Shown one piece after another: positions 17,465 through 24,373 of a stretch of 28,071 nt of DNA. Every line of letters begins with the position of its first letter. Within the stretch, counting starts at the first letter, position 1. Origin of the DNA: CAVSIP01 sp963728075 (lineage in GTDB: Bacteria; Actinomycetota; Actinomycetes; JAFAQI01; DASSKL01); contig CAVSIP010000006.1 of the NCBI GenBank assembly GCA_963728075.1, forward strand, positions 1-28,071. The letters are read 5' to 3'. Under the pieces are notes generated by a model. It searched no databases, had not been told where the DNA came from, and saw only the letters and a list, made by a program, of their open reading frames with translations. A program made the translations under genes and the position numbers.

Positions 17465-17524
17465 GCACTGTCCTCGCCGCGTGAGCGCCCCCGACGCTGG
17501 ACGCGAGACACACGGGAGGCGGCC

Positions 17525-17725
17525 ATGGACCTCACCCTCGGCCCCGAGGAGGTCGCGGTGCTGCGCGACGTCCTCACCCACGAGCTCGGAGACCTCTCCA
17601 CCCAGATCACCCACACCGACAACCCGCAGTTCCGGCGCATGCTCAAGGAGCGTCGGGATCTGCTCCGCGGCGTGAGCGGCCGGATCGACGCCGCCGCGGC
17701 GGCGGGAGCGGCACCGGCGAGGTAG
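17525..17725 (+). CDS. Small conserved-type helical protein, unknown function
   Basis: 66 residues with no family that I can name. The sequence begins MDLTLGPEEVAVLRDVLTHELGDLSTQI and contains a basic, helical middle (FRRMLKERRDLLRGV) before an Ala-rich end. GGGAGG stands six bases before the ATG. The stop is 3 bp before the start of the Rip3-like protease gene, so the two are almost certainly cotranscribed from the GGGACCTT-containing promoter region. A regulatory or stress-linked role is only a guess from this position. Confidence 0.75.
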   Translation: MDLTLGPEEVAVLRDVLTHELGDLSTQITHTDNPQFRRMLKERRDLLRGVSGRIDAAAAAGAAPAR

Positions 17726-17728
17726 CCC

Positions 17729-18871
17729 GTGCGCGAGAGCATCCGACTGGGCCGGGTCGCCGGCGTCGCCGTCGGCCTGCACTGGTCGGTGCTCGTCATC
17801 TTCCTGCTGGTCGCGCAGGGGCTCGCCGTCCAGGTGCTGCCGCAGACGGTGGAGGGCGAGTCCACCGCCGCGTACTGGGTGACCGCTCTGGGCGTCGCCG
17901 TGCTGTTCTTCGGCTCCCTGCTGGCCCACGAGCTGGCGCATGCACTCGTCGCGCGCCGGTTCGGGATCGAGGTCGAGCGGATCACGCTGTGGATGCTCGG
18001 CGGCGTCGCGCAGCTCGCGGGGGAACCGCCGACCGCACGGGCCGACCTGCTCGTGGCCGGTGTCGGTCCGGCGGTGAGCCTGCTCGCCGCCGGGACGAGC
18101 GCGGCGCTCGCCTGGGGGACCGACCTGCTCGGCGGCCCGGCCCTGCTCGTAGCCGGGCTCGCCTGGCTCGCGGGGATCAACATCCTGCTCGCCGCCTTCA
18201 ACCTGCTGCCGGGTGCGCCGCTCGACGGCGGCCGGATCCTGCGCGCGCTGCTCTGGCGGCGGTCGGGGGACCACGACCGCGCGGTGCTCGGCGCCTCGCG
18301 CGCCGGCCGGGTGCTCGGGATGCTCCTCGTGGTCGCCGGCGCGCTGGAGCTCGTCGCGACGAACCAGTTCTTCGGCGGCATGTGGCTGATGCTCATCGGC
18401 TGGTTCCTCGCCGCGGCCGCCACCGCGGAGGGCGAGGCGTCGCGTCGCGGCACCCTCGTCGGCGGGCTGCGGGTCGTGGACCTGCTGCGGGGCCCGGTCG
18501 AGCCGCTGACCACCTACGCGACGGTGGAACGGGCGCTCGAGCGCGCGGTCGAGGAGCGCGTCGACCTCTACCCGGTCGTCGACTTCGAGGGCCGGTTCGC
18601 CGGCGTGGTCACCGGTGCCGACCTGGCTCGGGTCCCGCCGGGCCGTCGGGAGGAGCACCGGGTGGCGGAGCTGACCGTGGCGCTGACCCCGCAGCAGCAC
18701 GCCACACCGGACGAACCCGCCTCCGCCGTGCTGACCCGTACGGGCGGAGCGGCACCGATCGCGGTCCTCGACGGCGAGCGGCTGGTCGGTCTCGTGACCC
18801 CCGCCGACCTCGAGTGGGCGCTGCGACGCGCGTCCTTGGGTGACCACACGCCCGCCACCACGGGGAGCTGA
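17729..18871 (+). CDS. M50 site-2 protease with C-terminal CBS pair (Rip3-like)
   Basis: 380 residues. The membrane metalloprotease part has HELAH with His67, Glu68 and His71 as zinc and catalytic residues, and the second motif NLLPGAPLDGGR with Asp166 as the third ligand, all within membrane segments. From about residue 250 two CBS motifs follow (LYPVVDFEGRFAGVVTGADL and PIAVLDGERLVGLVTPADL), likely sensing a nucleotide. This domain order matches M. tuberculosis Rip3 and Rv2625c, the latter a DosR-regulon member. It would cut membrane proteins within the bilayer. GAGG lies before the GTG start. Confidence 0.9.
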   Translation: MRESIRLGRVAGVAVGLHWSVLVIFLLVAQGLAVQVLPQTVEGESTAAYWVTALGVAVLFFGSLLAHELAHALVARRFGIEVERITLWMLGGVAQLAGEPPTARADLLVAGVGPAVSLLAAGTSAALAWGTDLLGGPALLVAGLAWLAGINILLAAFNLLPGAPLDGGRILRALLWRRSGDHDRAVLGASRAGRVLGMLLVVAGALELVATNQFFGGMWLMLIGWFLAAAATAEGEASRRGTLVGGLRVVDLLRGPVEPLTTYATVERALERAVEERVDLYPVVDFEGRFAGVVTGADLARVPPGRREEHRVAELTVALTPQQHATPDEPASAVLTRTGGAAPIAVLDGERLVGLVTPADLEWALRRASLGDHTPATTGS

Positions 18872-18908
18872 CGCCGTACGGAGGCGTTTCGGCGACACTG
18901 GGTGGGCC

Positions 18909-19727
18909 ATGCCCACCCGTTCGCGTCGTCGGCGTCGCCGGATCTTGCTCGCCGCCCTGCTGCCCGCCGTCCTGGTCGTGGTGGTGGCGACCGTGGTGCT
19001 CGTCCGTACGCAGCACCTCGTCGCCAGCTGCAGCGCCGGCACCGGGTCCTCCCGGTACGTCCTGTCCCCCGAGCAGGCGGTGAACGCGAGCACGGTGGCG
19101 GTGGTGGCCGAACGGCTGGGGCTGCCCCACCACGCCGTCACCGTGGCGCTCGTGGCCGCGCTGCAGGAGTCCAAGCTGCGCAACGTCGACTACGGGGACC
19201 GTGACTCCATCGGCATCTTCCAGCAGCGCCCGTCCCAGGGCTGGGGCACCGCAAAGCAGGTGAGCGACCCCGCGTACGCCTCCGCCGCGTTCCTGCGCCG
19301 CCTCGCCCAGGTGCCGCACTGGGAGACGCTGCCGGTCGAGGACGCCGCCCAGGCCGTGCAGCGCAGCGCGGACGGGTCCGCGTACGCCGACTGGGAGCCG
19401 CAGGCCCGCGTGCTCGCCCGGGCGCTCACCGGGGAGGTCCCGGCCGCTTTCACCTGCCACTTCCGGGTCAAGCGCGACGCGGTGGACGCCGCCGGGCTGC
19501 GGGCGGCGCTGGCGAAGGAGACCGGCAGCGGGACGCTGTCCGGGCCGAACCGCCCGGTACGAGGCTGGTCGCTGGCGAGCTGGCTGGTCGCCCATGCCCA
19601 GCAGTACGGCATCGACGAGGTGACGTACGCCGGCCACCGGTGGACCTCCGGCCGAGGCGAGTGGTCGGGGTCGGGCGGCTCGGGAGGTCAGGTGCAGGCA
19701 GGATTCGCCGACGGCACCCGGGTCTGA
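18909..19727 (+). CDS. Membrane-anchored lysozyme-like (transglycosylase-like) protein
   Basis: 272 residues. A strongly basic start (RSRRRRRR) is followed by one hydrophobic segment at about 12-33, so the protein is probably anchored with its body outside. The body has VALVAALQESKLRNVDYGDRD, then SIGIFQQRPSQGWG, the motif pair of an actinobacterial family often mislabelled heavy metal transporter and thought to have a lysozyme-like fold. Glu in LQESKL would be the catalytic acid. Cell-wall turnover is the likely role. The ATG lacks a strong ribosome site, and GGAGG about 25 bases upstream is too far away. Confidence 0.75.
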   Translation: MPTRSRRRRRRILLAALLPAVLVVVVATVVLVRTQHLVASCSAGTGSSRYVLSPEQAVNASTVAVVAERLGLPHHAVTVALVAALQESKLRNVDYGDRDSIGIFQQRPSQGWGTAKQVSDPAYASAAFLRRLAQVPHWETLPVEDAAQAVQRSADGSAYADWEPQARVLARALTGEVPAAFTCHFRVKRDAVDAAGLRAALAKETGSGTLSGPNRPVRGWSLASWLVAHAQQYGIDEVTYAGHRWTSGRGEWSGSGGSGGQVQAGFADGTRV

Positions 19728-19745
19728 CCGCACCCGGCGGCCTTC

Positions 19746-19784
19746 CTAAGAGGACTCTCATCCGCGCCTCATCGTCGGCTTAGT
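19746..19784 (+). promoter_or_regulatory. 11-bp-spaced CTCATC repeat, candidate OmpR-family operator
   Basis: CTCATC occurs at 19757-19762 and again at 19768-19773, exactly 11 bp apart. Weaker copies in the same phase are CTAAGA at 19746 and CTTAGT at 19779. Tandem half-sites one helical turn apart are typical for OmpR/PhoB-type response regulators, and an OmpR-type regulator is encoded at the end of the operon that starts 50 bp downstream. Autoregulation of the redox operon is the natural model but is inference. Confidence 0.45.
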
Positions 19785-19789
19785 GCGCC

Positions 19790-19824
19790 CTGCCGAGGAT
19801 CTGTTGAGAAGCACAACTCGGCAG
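19790..19824 (+). promoter_or_regulatory. 5'-leader hairpin next to the ribosome site of the first redox-operon gene
   Basis: CTGCCGAG at 19790-19797 and CTCGGCAG at 19817-19824 are perfect 8-bp complements, and GTTG/CAAC at 19803-19806 and 19814-19817 could extend pairing inside. The 3' arm runs into AGGAGG (19823-19828), the ribosome site of the gene at 19835. The hairpin could tune translation or stabilise the transcript, or it could be a DNA operator. Confidence 0.4.
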
Positions 19825-19834
19825 GAGGTGCGGC

Positions 19835-20299
19835 ATGGCCGCAGGACGGACGATGATCCTCTCCCTGGTGACGGCGGGAGCGGTCGCCGGGGCGGGCGCG
19901 GCAGCGGTGACCAGCGCCGGCGAGCAGCCGGCCGCTGCAGTGTCACCGGCGGCGTCGACGCCGCCGACGCACGACACCGCCGCCGACCCGTCCGCGCTCG
20001 CTGCGCAGGTCGCGGCCCTGGAGCAGCAGGAGCGGGAGCTGCGCTCCGCGCTCACGCAGGCGCGGACGCGCCTCACGGCCGAGATCGACGCCCGGCAAGC
20101 GGCGCTGAAGGCCGCGCGGCAGGCCCAGCAGCGGGCCGCCGTGACCACCGTGGCCCAGGCGCCGGCTCCGGCTCCGGCGGCGCACACGCCCACCCAGCCG
20201 CCGGCCGTGCACACGACCACGGGCGCCAGCGGGGCGACGGCCGGGGAGCACGAGGACGGCCACGACGGGGTCGAGGCGGAGCACGGGGATGACGACTGA
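19835..20299 (+). CDS. Anchored coiled-coil protein with C-terminal HTTTGASGAT flavinylation-like motif
   Basis: 154 residues with no named family recognised. A hydrophobic segment at about 5-27 acts as signal peptide or anchor. Residues 53-100 form a likely coiled coil (LAAQVAALEQQERELRSAL), residues 105-125 are an Ala/Pro linker, and HTTTGASGAT lies at 126-135, followed by an acidic His-containing tail ending GDDD. TGAS and SGAT both fit the [S/T]GA[S/T] consensus to which ApbE attaches FMN, and an apbE gene lies just downstream. I infer an extracytosolic flavin carrier. AGGAGG precedes the ATG, and the end overlaps the next gene by 11 bp. Confidence 0.8.
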   Translation: MAAGRTMILSLVTAGAVAGAGAAAVTSAGEQPAAAVSPAASTPPTHDTAADPSALAAQVAALEQQERELRSALTQARTRLTAEIDARQAALKAARQAQQRAAVTTVAQAPAPAPAAHTPTQPPAVHTTTGASGATAGEHEDGHDGVEAEHGDDD

Positions 20300-20708
20300 G
20301 GGCTCCGCCCGCGTCGACGTCGCCCTCGCGCTGACCGCGGGGCTGATGTCCGTCGGGACCGCCGCGGCGGTCGGATGGGCCGCCGTCACGGCGCCCCGGC
20401 CGGCAGCCCCAGCCGCGGCGCAGCACCAGGCCGCACCGACGGCCGCCCAGGCACGGGTCGCCGAGCAGGTCGCCGAGCTGCGCGCCCGGCTCGACCGCCT
20501 GCGCAGCGAGCTGCCGTCGCTGCTGACGGCAACGGGTGACCTGCCGCAGCTGCCCGCGGGACCCGGCCCGGCCGCCGTACCGGTGAGGGTCACGGCACCC
20601 GTCCCGGCCGTGCCGGCCGCGCCGCCGGTGGCGGCTGCACCCGCTCCCGCACCCGCACCTCCGCCACCCACGCACACGACGACGGGGGCCTCCGGTGCCG
20701 TCCGCTGA
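20289..20708 (+). CDS. Second anchored protein with C-terminal HTTTGASGA motif
   Basis: 139 residues, built like the previous protein but not similar over its length. One hydrophobic segment lies at about 10-34, then Ala/Gln-rich sequence, a short coiled coil at about 55-80 (ARVAEQVAELRARLDRLRSEL), a long Pro/Ala/Val linker, and HTTTGASGAVR as the extreme C-terminus (129-139). The motif uses different codons from the first copy (for example AGC versus TCC for Ser), so it is kept at the protein level. It starts inside the previous gene and its end overlaps apbE by 14 bp. It is probably a second ApbE substrate. Confidence 0.8.
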   Translation: MTTEGSARVDVALALTAGLMSVGTAAAVGWAAVTAPRPAAPAAAQHQAAPTAAQARVAEQVAELRARLDRLRSELPSLLTATGDLPQLPAGPGPAAVPVRVTAPVPAVPAAPPVAAAPAPAPAPPPPTHTTTGASGAVR

Positions 20709-21657
20709 CGTGCAGTCCGCGACGTCGACGCTGGCCGGAACCACCTCCGCCATGGGCAGCACCATCACCGTACGGATCAGCGACCCAGGACCCGGAGCCG
20801 CCGCTGCCCTGGATGCGGCACTGGACGTCATGCACGTCGTCGACCGCGCCTGCACGCGGTTCGACCCGGCGAGCCCGCTCATGCGCGCGAACCGCGCACC
20901 CGAGGCCTGGCACCACGTGCCGCAACCGTGCCTGGACGCGCTCGTCGAGGCCCACGACGCGTACGAGCGCACCGGCGGCGCGTTCGACCCACGCGTCCTC
21001 GACGACCTGCTCCGGCTGGGCTACCACCGGTCGCGTCGCCTCGAGGCACTGGGCTCGGCAGTCCGCGAGGCACCGCGCGCCCGCGACCCGCTGCCCCCGT
21101 GGCGGCCGCAGTTCCGGCCCGCGACCGGCGAGGTCCGGCTGGGCCCGAGGCCCGTCGACCTCGGCGGGATCGGCAAGGGCCTGGCGGTGCGGTGGGCCGC
21201 CCAGCGCCTGCAGGGCACCGGCGCGGGCCACCTGGTGGACGCAGGCGGTGACTGCTGGTTCGCCGGGCTGGCACCGGAGGGCGGGCCCTGGCTCGTCGGG
21301 GTCGAGGACCCGGCCGGTGGCGACGGGCCGGTCGCGGTGCTGGCCGTGACCGACGCGGCCGTGGCGACGTCGTCCGTGCGGATCAACCAGTGGCAGGCCG
21401 CCGGCGTGCCGGTCCACCACCTCGTCGACCCGCGGACCGGCCAGCCCGGCGGCGAGGGTCTGCTGGCCGTGACCGTGGTCGGGCCGGACCCGGCCGATGC
21501 CGAGGTGTGGAGCAAGGTGCTCTTCCTCGCCGGGCGCGACGGCGTGGCAGCGGCGGCGGAGCGCCTGGCCCTGCCGGCACTGTGGGCGGACGTCGACGGT
21601 GCGCTCGGCTGGTCGTCACCCACCCGGCCGCTGCTGGAGTGGGTGCGCCCGTCGTGA
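20695..21657 (+). CDS. apbE: ApbE-family FAD:protein FMN transferase
   Basis: 320 residues. ApbE enzymes split FAD and attach FMN through a phosphoester to Thr or Ser in target proteins, using Mg. Family motifs in order are MGSTITVRI, FDPASPLMRAN, GGAFDPRVLDDLLRLGY, VDLGGIGKGLAVRWA (Lys161), DAGGDCWFAG, VATSS, and HHLVDPRTGQP near residues 241-251. The GTG at 20695 overlaps the preceding tail-protein gene by 14 bp. I see no signal peptide or lipobox, so the enzyme appears cytosolic, which conflicts with an extracytosolic tail unless substrates are exported after modification. The two HTTTGASGA proteins upstream are the obvious substrates. Confidence 0.9.
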   Translation: MPSADVQSATSTLAGTTSAMGSTITVRISDPGPGAAAALDAALDVMHVVDRACTRFDPASPLMRANRAPEAWHHVPQPCLDALVEAHDAYERTGGAFDPRVLDDLLRLGYHRSRRLEALGSAVREAPRARDPLPPWRPQFRPATGEVRLGPRPVDLGGIGKGLAVRWAAQRLQGTGAGHLVDAGGDCWFAGLAPEGGPWLVGVEDPAGGDGPVAVLAVTDAAVATSSVRINQWQAAGVPVHHLVDPRTGQPGGEGLLAVTVVGPDPADAEVWSKVLFLAGRDGVAAAAERLALPALWADVDGALGWSSPTRPLLEWVRPS

Positions 21658-22337
21658 CCGGCACCGACCGAGAGCCTCAGCGGCGCGTCTCCGCGGCGCG
21701 CGCCGCCGTCACCGCTGCGGGCGCCTCGGCGCTGCTGTCCACCGCGGTCTACGCCACGGCCGGCGGGAAGGTCGCTCGCACGATGCTGCCGTGGGTCCTC
21801 GGCCGGGGCCTGGGGCTGGCCGCGCTGGGGGCACTCACGCTGCTGGTCGCCAGCGGCCTGTGGTTCCGGCACCCCTGGCGCCGCCGGCGCCGGGTGCCCG
21901 GTGCGTACGGCGAGCTGCGGGTGCATGCCGCCCTGGGGTCGGCCGCGCTGGTGCTGACCGCGGCGCACATCGTGGCGCTGGCCCTCGACCACTACGCCGG
22001 CGTGGGATGGGCGGGGGCGTTCGTCCCCGGTAGGTCCGGCTACCGGCCGGTCCCGGTCGCCCTGGGCACGGCAGCGCTCTACCTGGGACTGCTCGTCGGG
22101 CTCACCGCGGCCCTGGCCGGGCGGCTGGCGGTGGGCCGCCACTGGTACGCCGTCCACCGCACGGCATCGGCGGTCTTCGTCCTGGTGTGGCTGCACGCCG
22201 TGCTGGCGGGCAGCGACGCCGCCGGGCTGCGGCCGGTGTACGTCGTGAGCGGCGCAGCGATGCTGGCGCTGGCGTTCACCCGCCGGGTCGGTGCCGCTGC
22301 TGCCCCCGCTCCGGGCACCGGACGGCAGCCGTCATGA
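21654..22337 (+). CDS. Ferric-reductase-like b-heme transmembrane protein
   Basis: 227 residues with about six hydrophobic segments. His91 and His105 lie in one helix (VHAALGSAALVLTAAHIV) and His168 and His181 in another (VHRTASAVFVLVWLHAV). The spacings of 13 and 12 residues between partners match the two-heme ligand pattern of ferric reductases and NADPH oxidases. There is no flavin or NAD domain, so it should receive electrons from a separate cytosolic donor, most likely the NuoF-like protein and ferredoxin encoded next, and send them across the membrane. The GTG start overlaps apbE by 4 bp. Confidence 0.88.
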   Translation: MTGTDREPQRRVSAARAAVTAAGASALLSTAVYATAGGKVARTMLPWVLGRGLGLAALGALTLLVASGLWFRHPWRRRRRVPGAYGELRVHAALGSAALVLTAAHIVALALDHYAGVGWAGAFVPGRSGYRPVPVALGTAALYLGLLVGLTAALAGRLAVGRHWYAVHRTASAVFVLVWLHAVLAGSDAAGLRPVYVVSGAAMLALAFTRRVGAAAAPAPGTGRQPS

Positions 22338-23668
22338 GCGCACAGCCGCTGTCTCCCCCGTCGACCGCGCCGGCCACGACCGCCACGGTGGGCGAGCCCG
22401 GTGGCGTGCTGCTCGCGGGGCCGCCGGCGTCGTCCGGCGCGGAGAGTCACGCGGACCACGTCGAGCGGCTCGGTGCGCTCCCGTACCTGTCAGGTGACGG
22501 AGTCGAGGAGCTCGCGGTCGGCAGCGGCCTCACCGGTCGGGGTGGCGGACACTTCCCCTTCGCCCGCAAGCTCGCCGCCGTGCGGCGCGCCGCCGAGCGC
22601 CAGGGCCGGGCGCCCCTCGTCGTCATCAACGCGAGCGAGAGCGAGCCGGCCTGCCGCAAGGACCGCACGCTGCTCCGGCTGCGTCCGCACCTCGTCCTCG
22701 ACGGGGCGGCGCTGGCCGCCGCCGCGCTCGGTGCTGCCGAGGTGGTGCTGCACGTGCACGCCGGTGACGTGCACGTGGTGCCCGCCGCGCGGCAGGCTCT
22801 GGCGGAACGCTCCGGGGTGGACGGCCACCACTGGCGGCTGTCCACCGGACCCGGTGGGTACGTCTCGGGCGAGTCCAGCGCGGTCGTGCGCCACCTCGAA
22901 GGCGGGCCGGCCCTGCCCCGGGGAACCTCGGTTCCCGTCGCCGAGTCGGGCGTGGGTGGACGGCCCACGCTGCTGGCGAACGCGGAGACGTTCGCGCACC
23001 TCGCCGTCCTGGCCCGGACCGGCCCCACCGCCTGGCGGGAGCGGGGAGCGGGTCCCTGGGGCGGGCCTGCCCTGCACACGCTGCACGGCGCGGTCACCGA
23101 GCCCGGCCGGGTCGTCGAGGTGGTCGGCCGCGTCACCATGGGCGAGCTGCTGACCCGGCACGCCGGCCTGACCCGTCCACCGGCCGCCGTGCTCGTCGGC
23201 GGCTACGCCGGCACGTGGCTGCCCGGGGCGCTGGCCTGGCGCACCGAGGTCGACCGGGCGGCGCTCACAGCCGCCGGCGCGTCGCCCGGCTGCGGCCTCC
23301 TGCTCGTGCTCGACCACAGCCAGTGCGGACTGCGGCTGACCGCCAGCCTCGCGCAGTGGCTGGCCGGCCAGACCGCCGGTCAGTGCGGACCCTGCGTCTT
23401 CGGGCTGCCCGAGCTCGCGGACCGGTTCACCCGGGTCGCGGACGGGACCCGGCGCCGGTCCGCGCCCGAACAGGTGACGCGGCTCACCCGCGAGGTGAAC
23501 GGTCGAGGCGGGTGCCGCCACCCCGATGGCGTGGTCCGCCTCGTCCGCAGCGCGCTGTCCGTCTTCGCCGACGACGTCGACCGCCACGTGCACCGTCGGC
23601 CGTGTCCGGCCTCGTCGGCGGGTCCGGCTGTGCCGCTACCACCGTCAGGGGGGCTCCATGTCCGGTGA
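22334..23668 (+). CDS. NuoF-like NADH:acceptor flavoprotein with 4Fe-4S binding region
   Basis: 444 residues. The NuoF core is visible: FMN-site GRGGGHFPFARKL at 69-80 (compare GRGGAGFP), NASESEPACRKDR at 99-111 (compare NADEGEPGTFKDR) and GGYVSGESSAVVRHLEGG at 174-191 (compare CGEETALL). The cluster region is AGQCGPCVFG with Cys351 and Cys354, then GRGGCRHPDG with Cys394. The first of the usual four cysteines is replaced by Ala348, and Cys331 or Cys320 may substitute. It should oxidise NAD(P)H in the cytosol and feed the ferredoxin or the b-heme protein. The ATG overlaps the previous stop (ATGA). Confidence 0.85.
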   Translation: MSAQPLSPPSTAPATTATVGEPGGVLLAGPPASSGAESHADHVERLGALPYLSGDGVEELAVGSGLTGRGGGHFPFARKLAAVRRAAERQGRAPLVVINASESEPACRKDRTLLRLRPHLVLDGAALAAAALGAAEVVLHVHAGDVHVVPAARQALAERSGVDGHHWRLSTGPGGYVSGESSAVVRHLEGGPALPRGTSVPVAESGVGGRPTLLANAETFAHLAVLARTGPTAWRERGAGPWGGPALHTLHGAVTEPGRVVEVVGRVTMGELLTRHAGLTRPPAAVLVGGYAGTWLPGALAWRTEVDRAALTAAGASPGCGLLLVLDHSQCGLRLTASLAQWLAGQTAGQCGPCVFGLPELADRFTRVADGTRRRSAPEQVTRLTREVNGRGGCRHPDGVVRLVRSALSVFADDVDRHVHRRPCPASSAGPAVPLPPSGGLHVR

Positions 23669-23894
23669 GACGGTGTCGATCGACATGGTGCGTTGTGCCG
23701 GGCACGGCATGTGCGCGGTTCTCCTGCCCGAGCACGTCTCGCTCGACGCCTGGGGATACCCGAAGGTCGCGGACACCCCGCTGGACGCGCCCGATGTGCG
23801 CCGCGCACGCAGGGCGGCCCGGGCGTGCCCGCGCCGGGCGGTCGTGCTGAGCGCCTCCGGAGACGGCCCGCCCGCGACTACCGTGGGCACGTGA
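23658..23894 (+). CDS. Ferredoxin, 3Fe-4S type
   Basis: 78 residues. The three cysteines Cys13, Cys19 and Cys57 in CAGHGMC and ACPRRA follow the C-x5-C...CP pattern of actinobacterial 3Fe-4S ferredoxins, with the family signature PEHVSLDAWGYPKV between them. It is a small cytosolic one-electron carrier. The start lies inside the end of the NuoF-like gene (11-bp overlap), which points to it as the partner of that enzyme, passing electrons to the membrane b-heme protein. Confidence 0.9.
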   Translation: MSGETVSIDMVRCAGHGMCAVLLPEHVSLDAWGYPKVADTPLDAPDVRRARRAARACPRRAVVLSASGDGPPATTVGT

Positions 23895-24373
23895 GGGCCT
23901 CGCTGTCCGGTGCTCGCGGAGACCGCCCGGTGCGGTCACGTCCCGTGTCCTCGGCGTGGTGGGTGCTGCCTGCCCTGATCGCGGTGGTCGGCGGGGTGGC
24001 CTGTGCCTGGCTGCTCGGTCCGCGGCTGGCCCCGGACGTGCCGGTGCCGGCATCCCTGTCGGTCGACCCGACCGGGGGACCGACCGCGTCGGCCTCGCCC
24101 TCGCCGAGCCCGTCCCCCGCGTCACCGAGCCCCGGCAGCAGCCCAGCTGCCGCGACCGGGCAGGTGTCGGTCACCGTGGTGAGCCCGGCGCGTACGGTGC
24201 TCGGCGCCGAGCCCGACGGGGCAGGTGAGACCGAGAACGAGGCTGCCCCGGAGCCGGGCGAGCGAACCGGAGGTCCGCAGAGCCGCACTCCGTCGCCGTC
24301 GCCGTCCGCGTCCCCCACGGCGGACACCCCGGAGCACACGAGCGAGCCGGTGGAGCCGGAGGGCGACCGGTGA
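23891..24373 (+). CDS. Anchored Ser/Pro-rich acidic protein of the redox operon
   Basis: 160 residues, no family recognised. A basic N-terminus (RGDRPVRSR) is followed by one membrane segment at about 22-43. The remainder is outside by the positive-inside rule and consists mostly of Ser/Pro repeats (SPSPSPASPSPG), a short ordered part (GQVSVTVVSPARTVLGAE) and an acidic Pro/Glu/Thr tail. It has no TGAS or SGAT motif, so it is not a third copy of the flavin-tail proteins. It overlaps the ferredoxin and kinase genes by 4 bp each. It may tether or space components in the wall, which is inference. Confidence 0.7.
   Translation: MRASLSGARGDRPVRSRPVSSAWWVLPALIAVVGGVACAWLLGPRLAPDVPVPASLSVDPTGGPTASASPSPSPSPASPSPGSSPAAATGQVSVTVVSPARTVLGAEPDGAGETENEAAPEPGERTGGPQSRTPSPSPSASPTADTPEHTSEPVEPEGDR

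Noticed and set aside
18873..18895. ACGCC/GGCGT hairpin after the protease gene as a terminator
   Set aside because: The stem is only 5 bp and the following tract has few T residues. I cannot support a terminator.
17104..19183. Minus-strand extensions of the fbp frame and overlapping frames through the protease gene
   Set aside because: Only 16229-17359 matches the FBP aldolase/phosphatase, with a good ribosome site at its ATG. The upstream part is antisense to the protease.
23891..24373. Third flavin-tail protein
   Set aside because: It has the anchor and flexible tail but lacks any [S/T]GA[S/T] motif.
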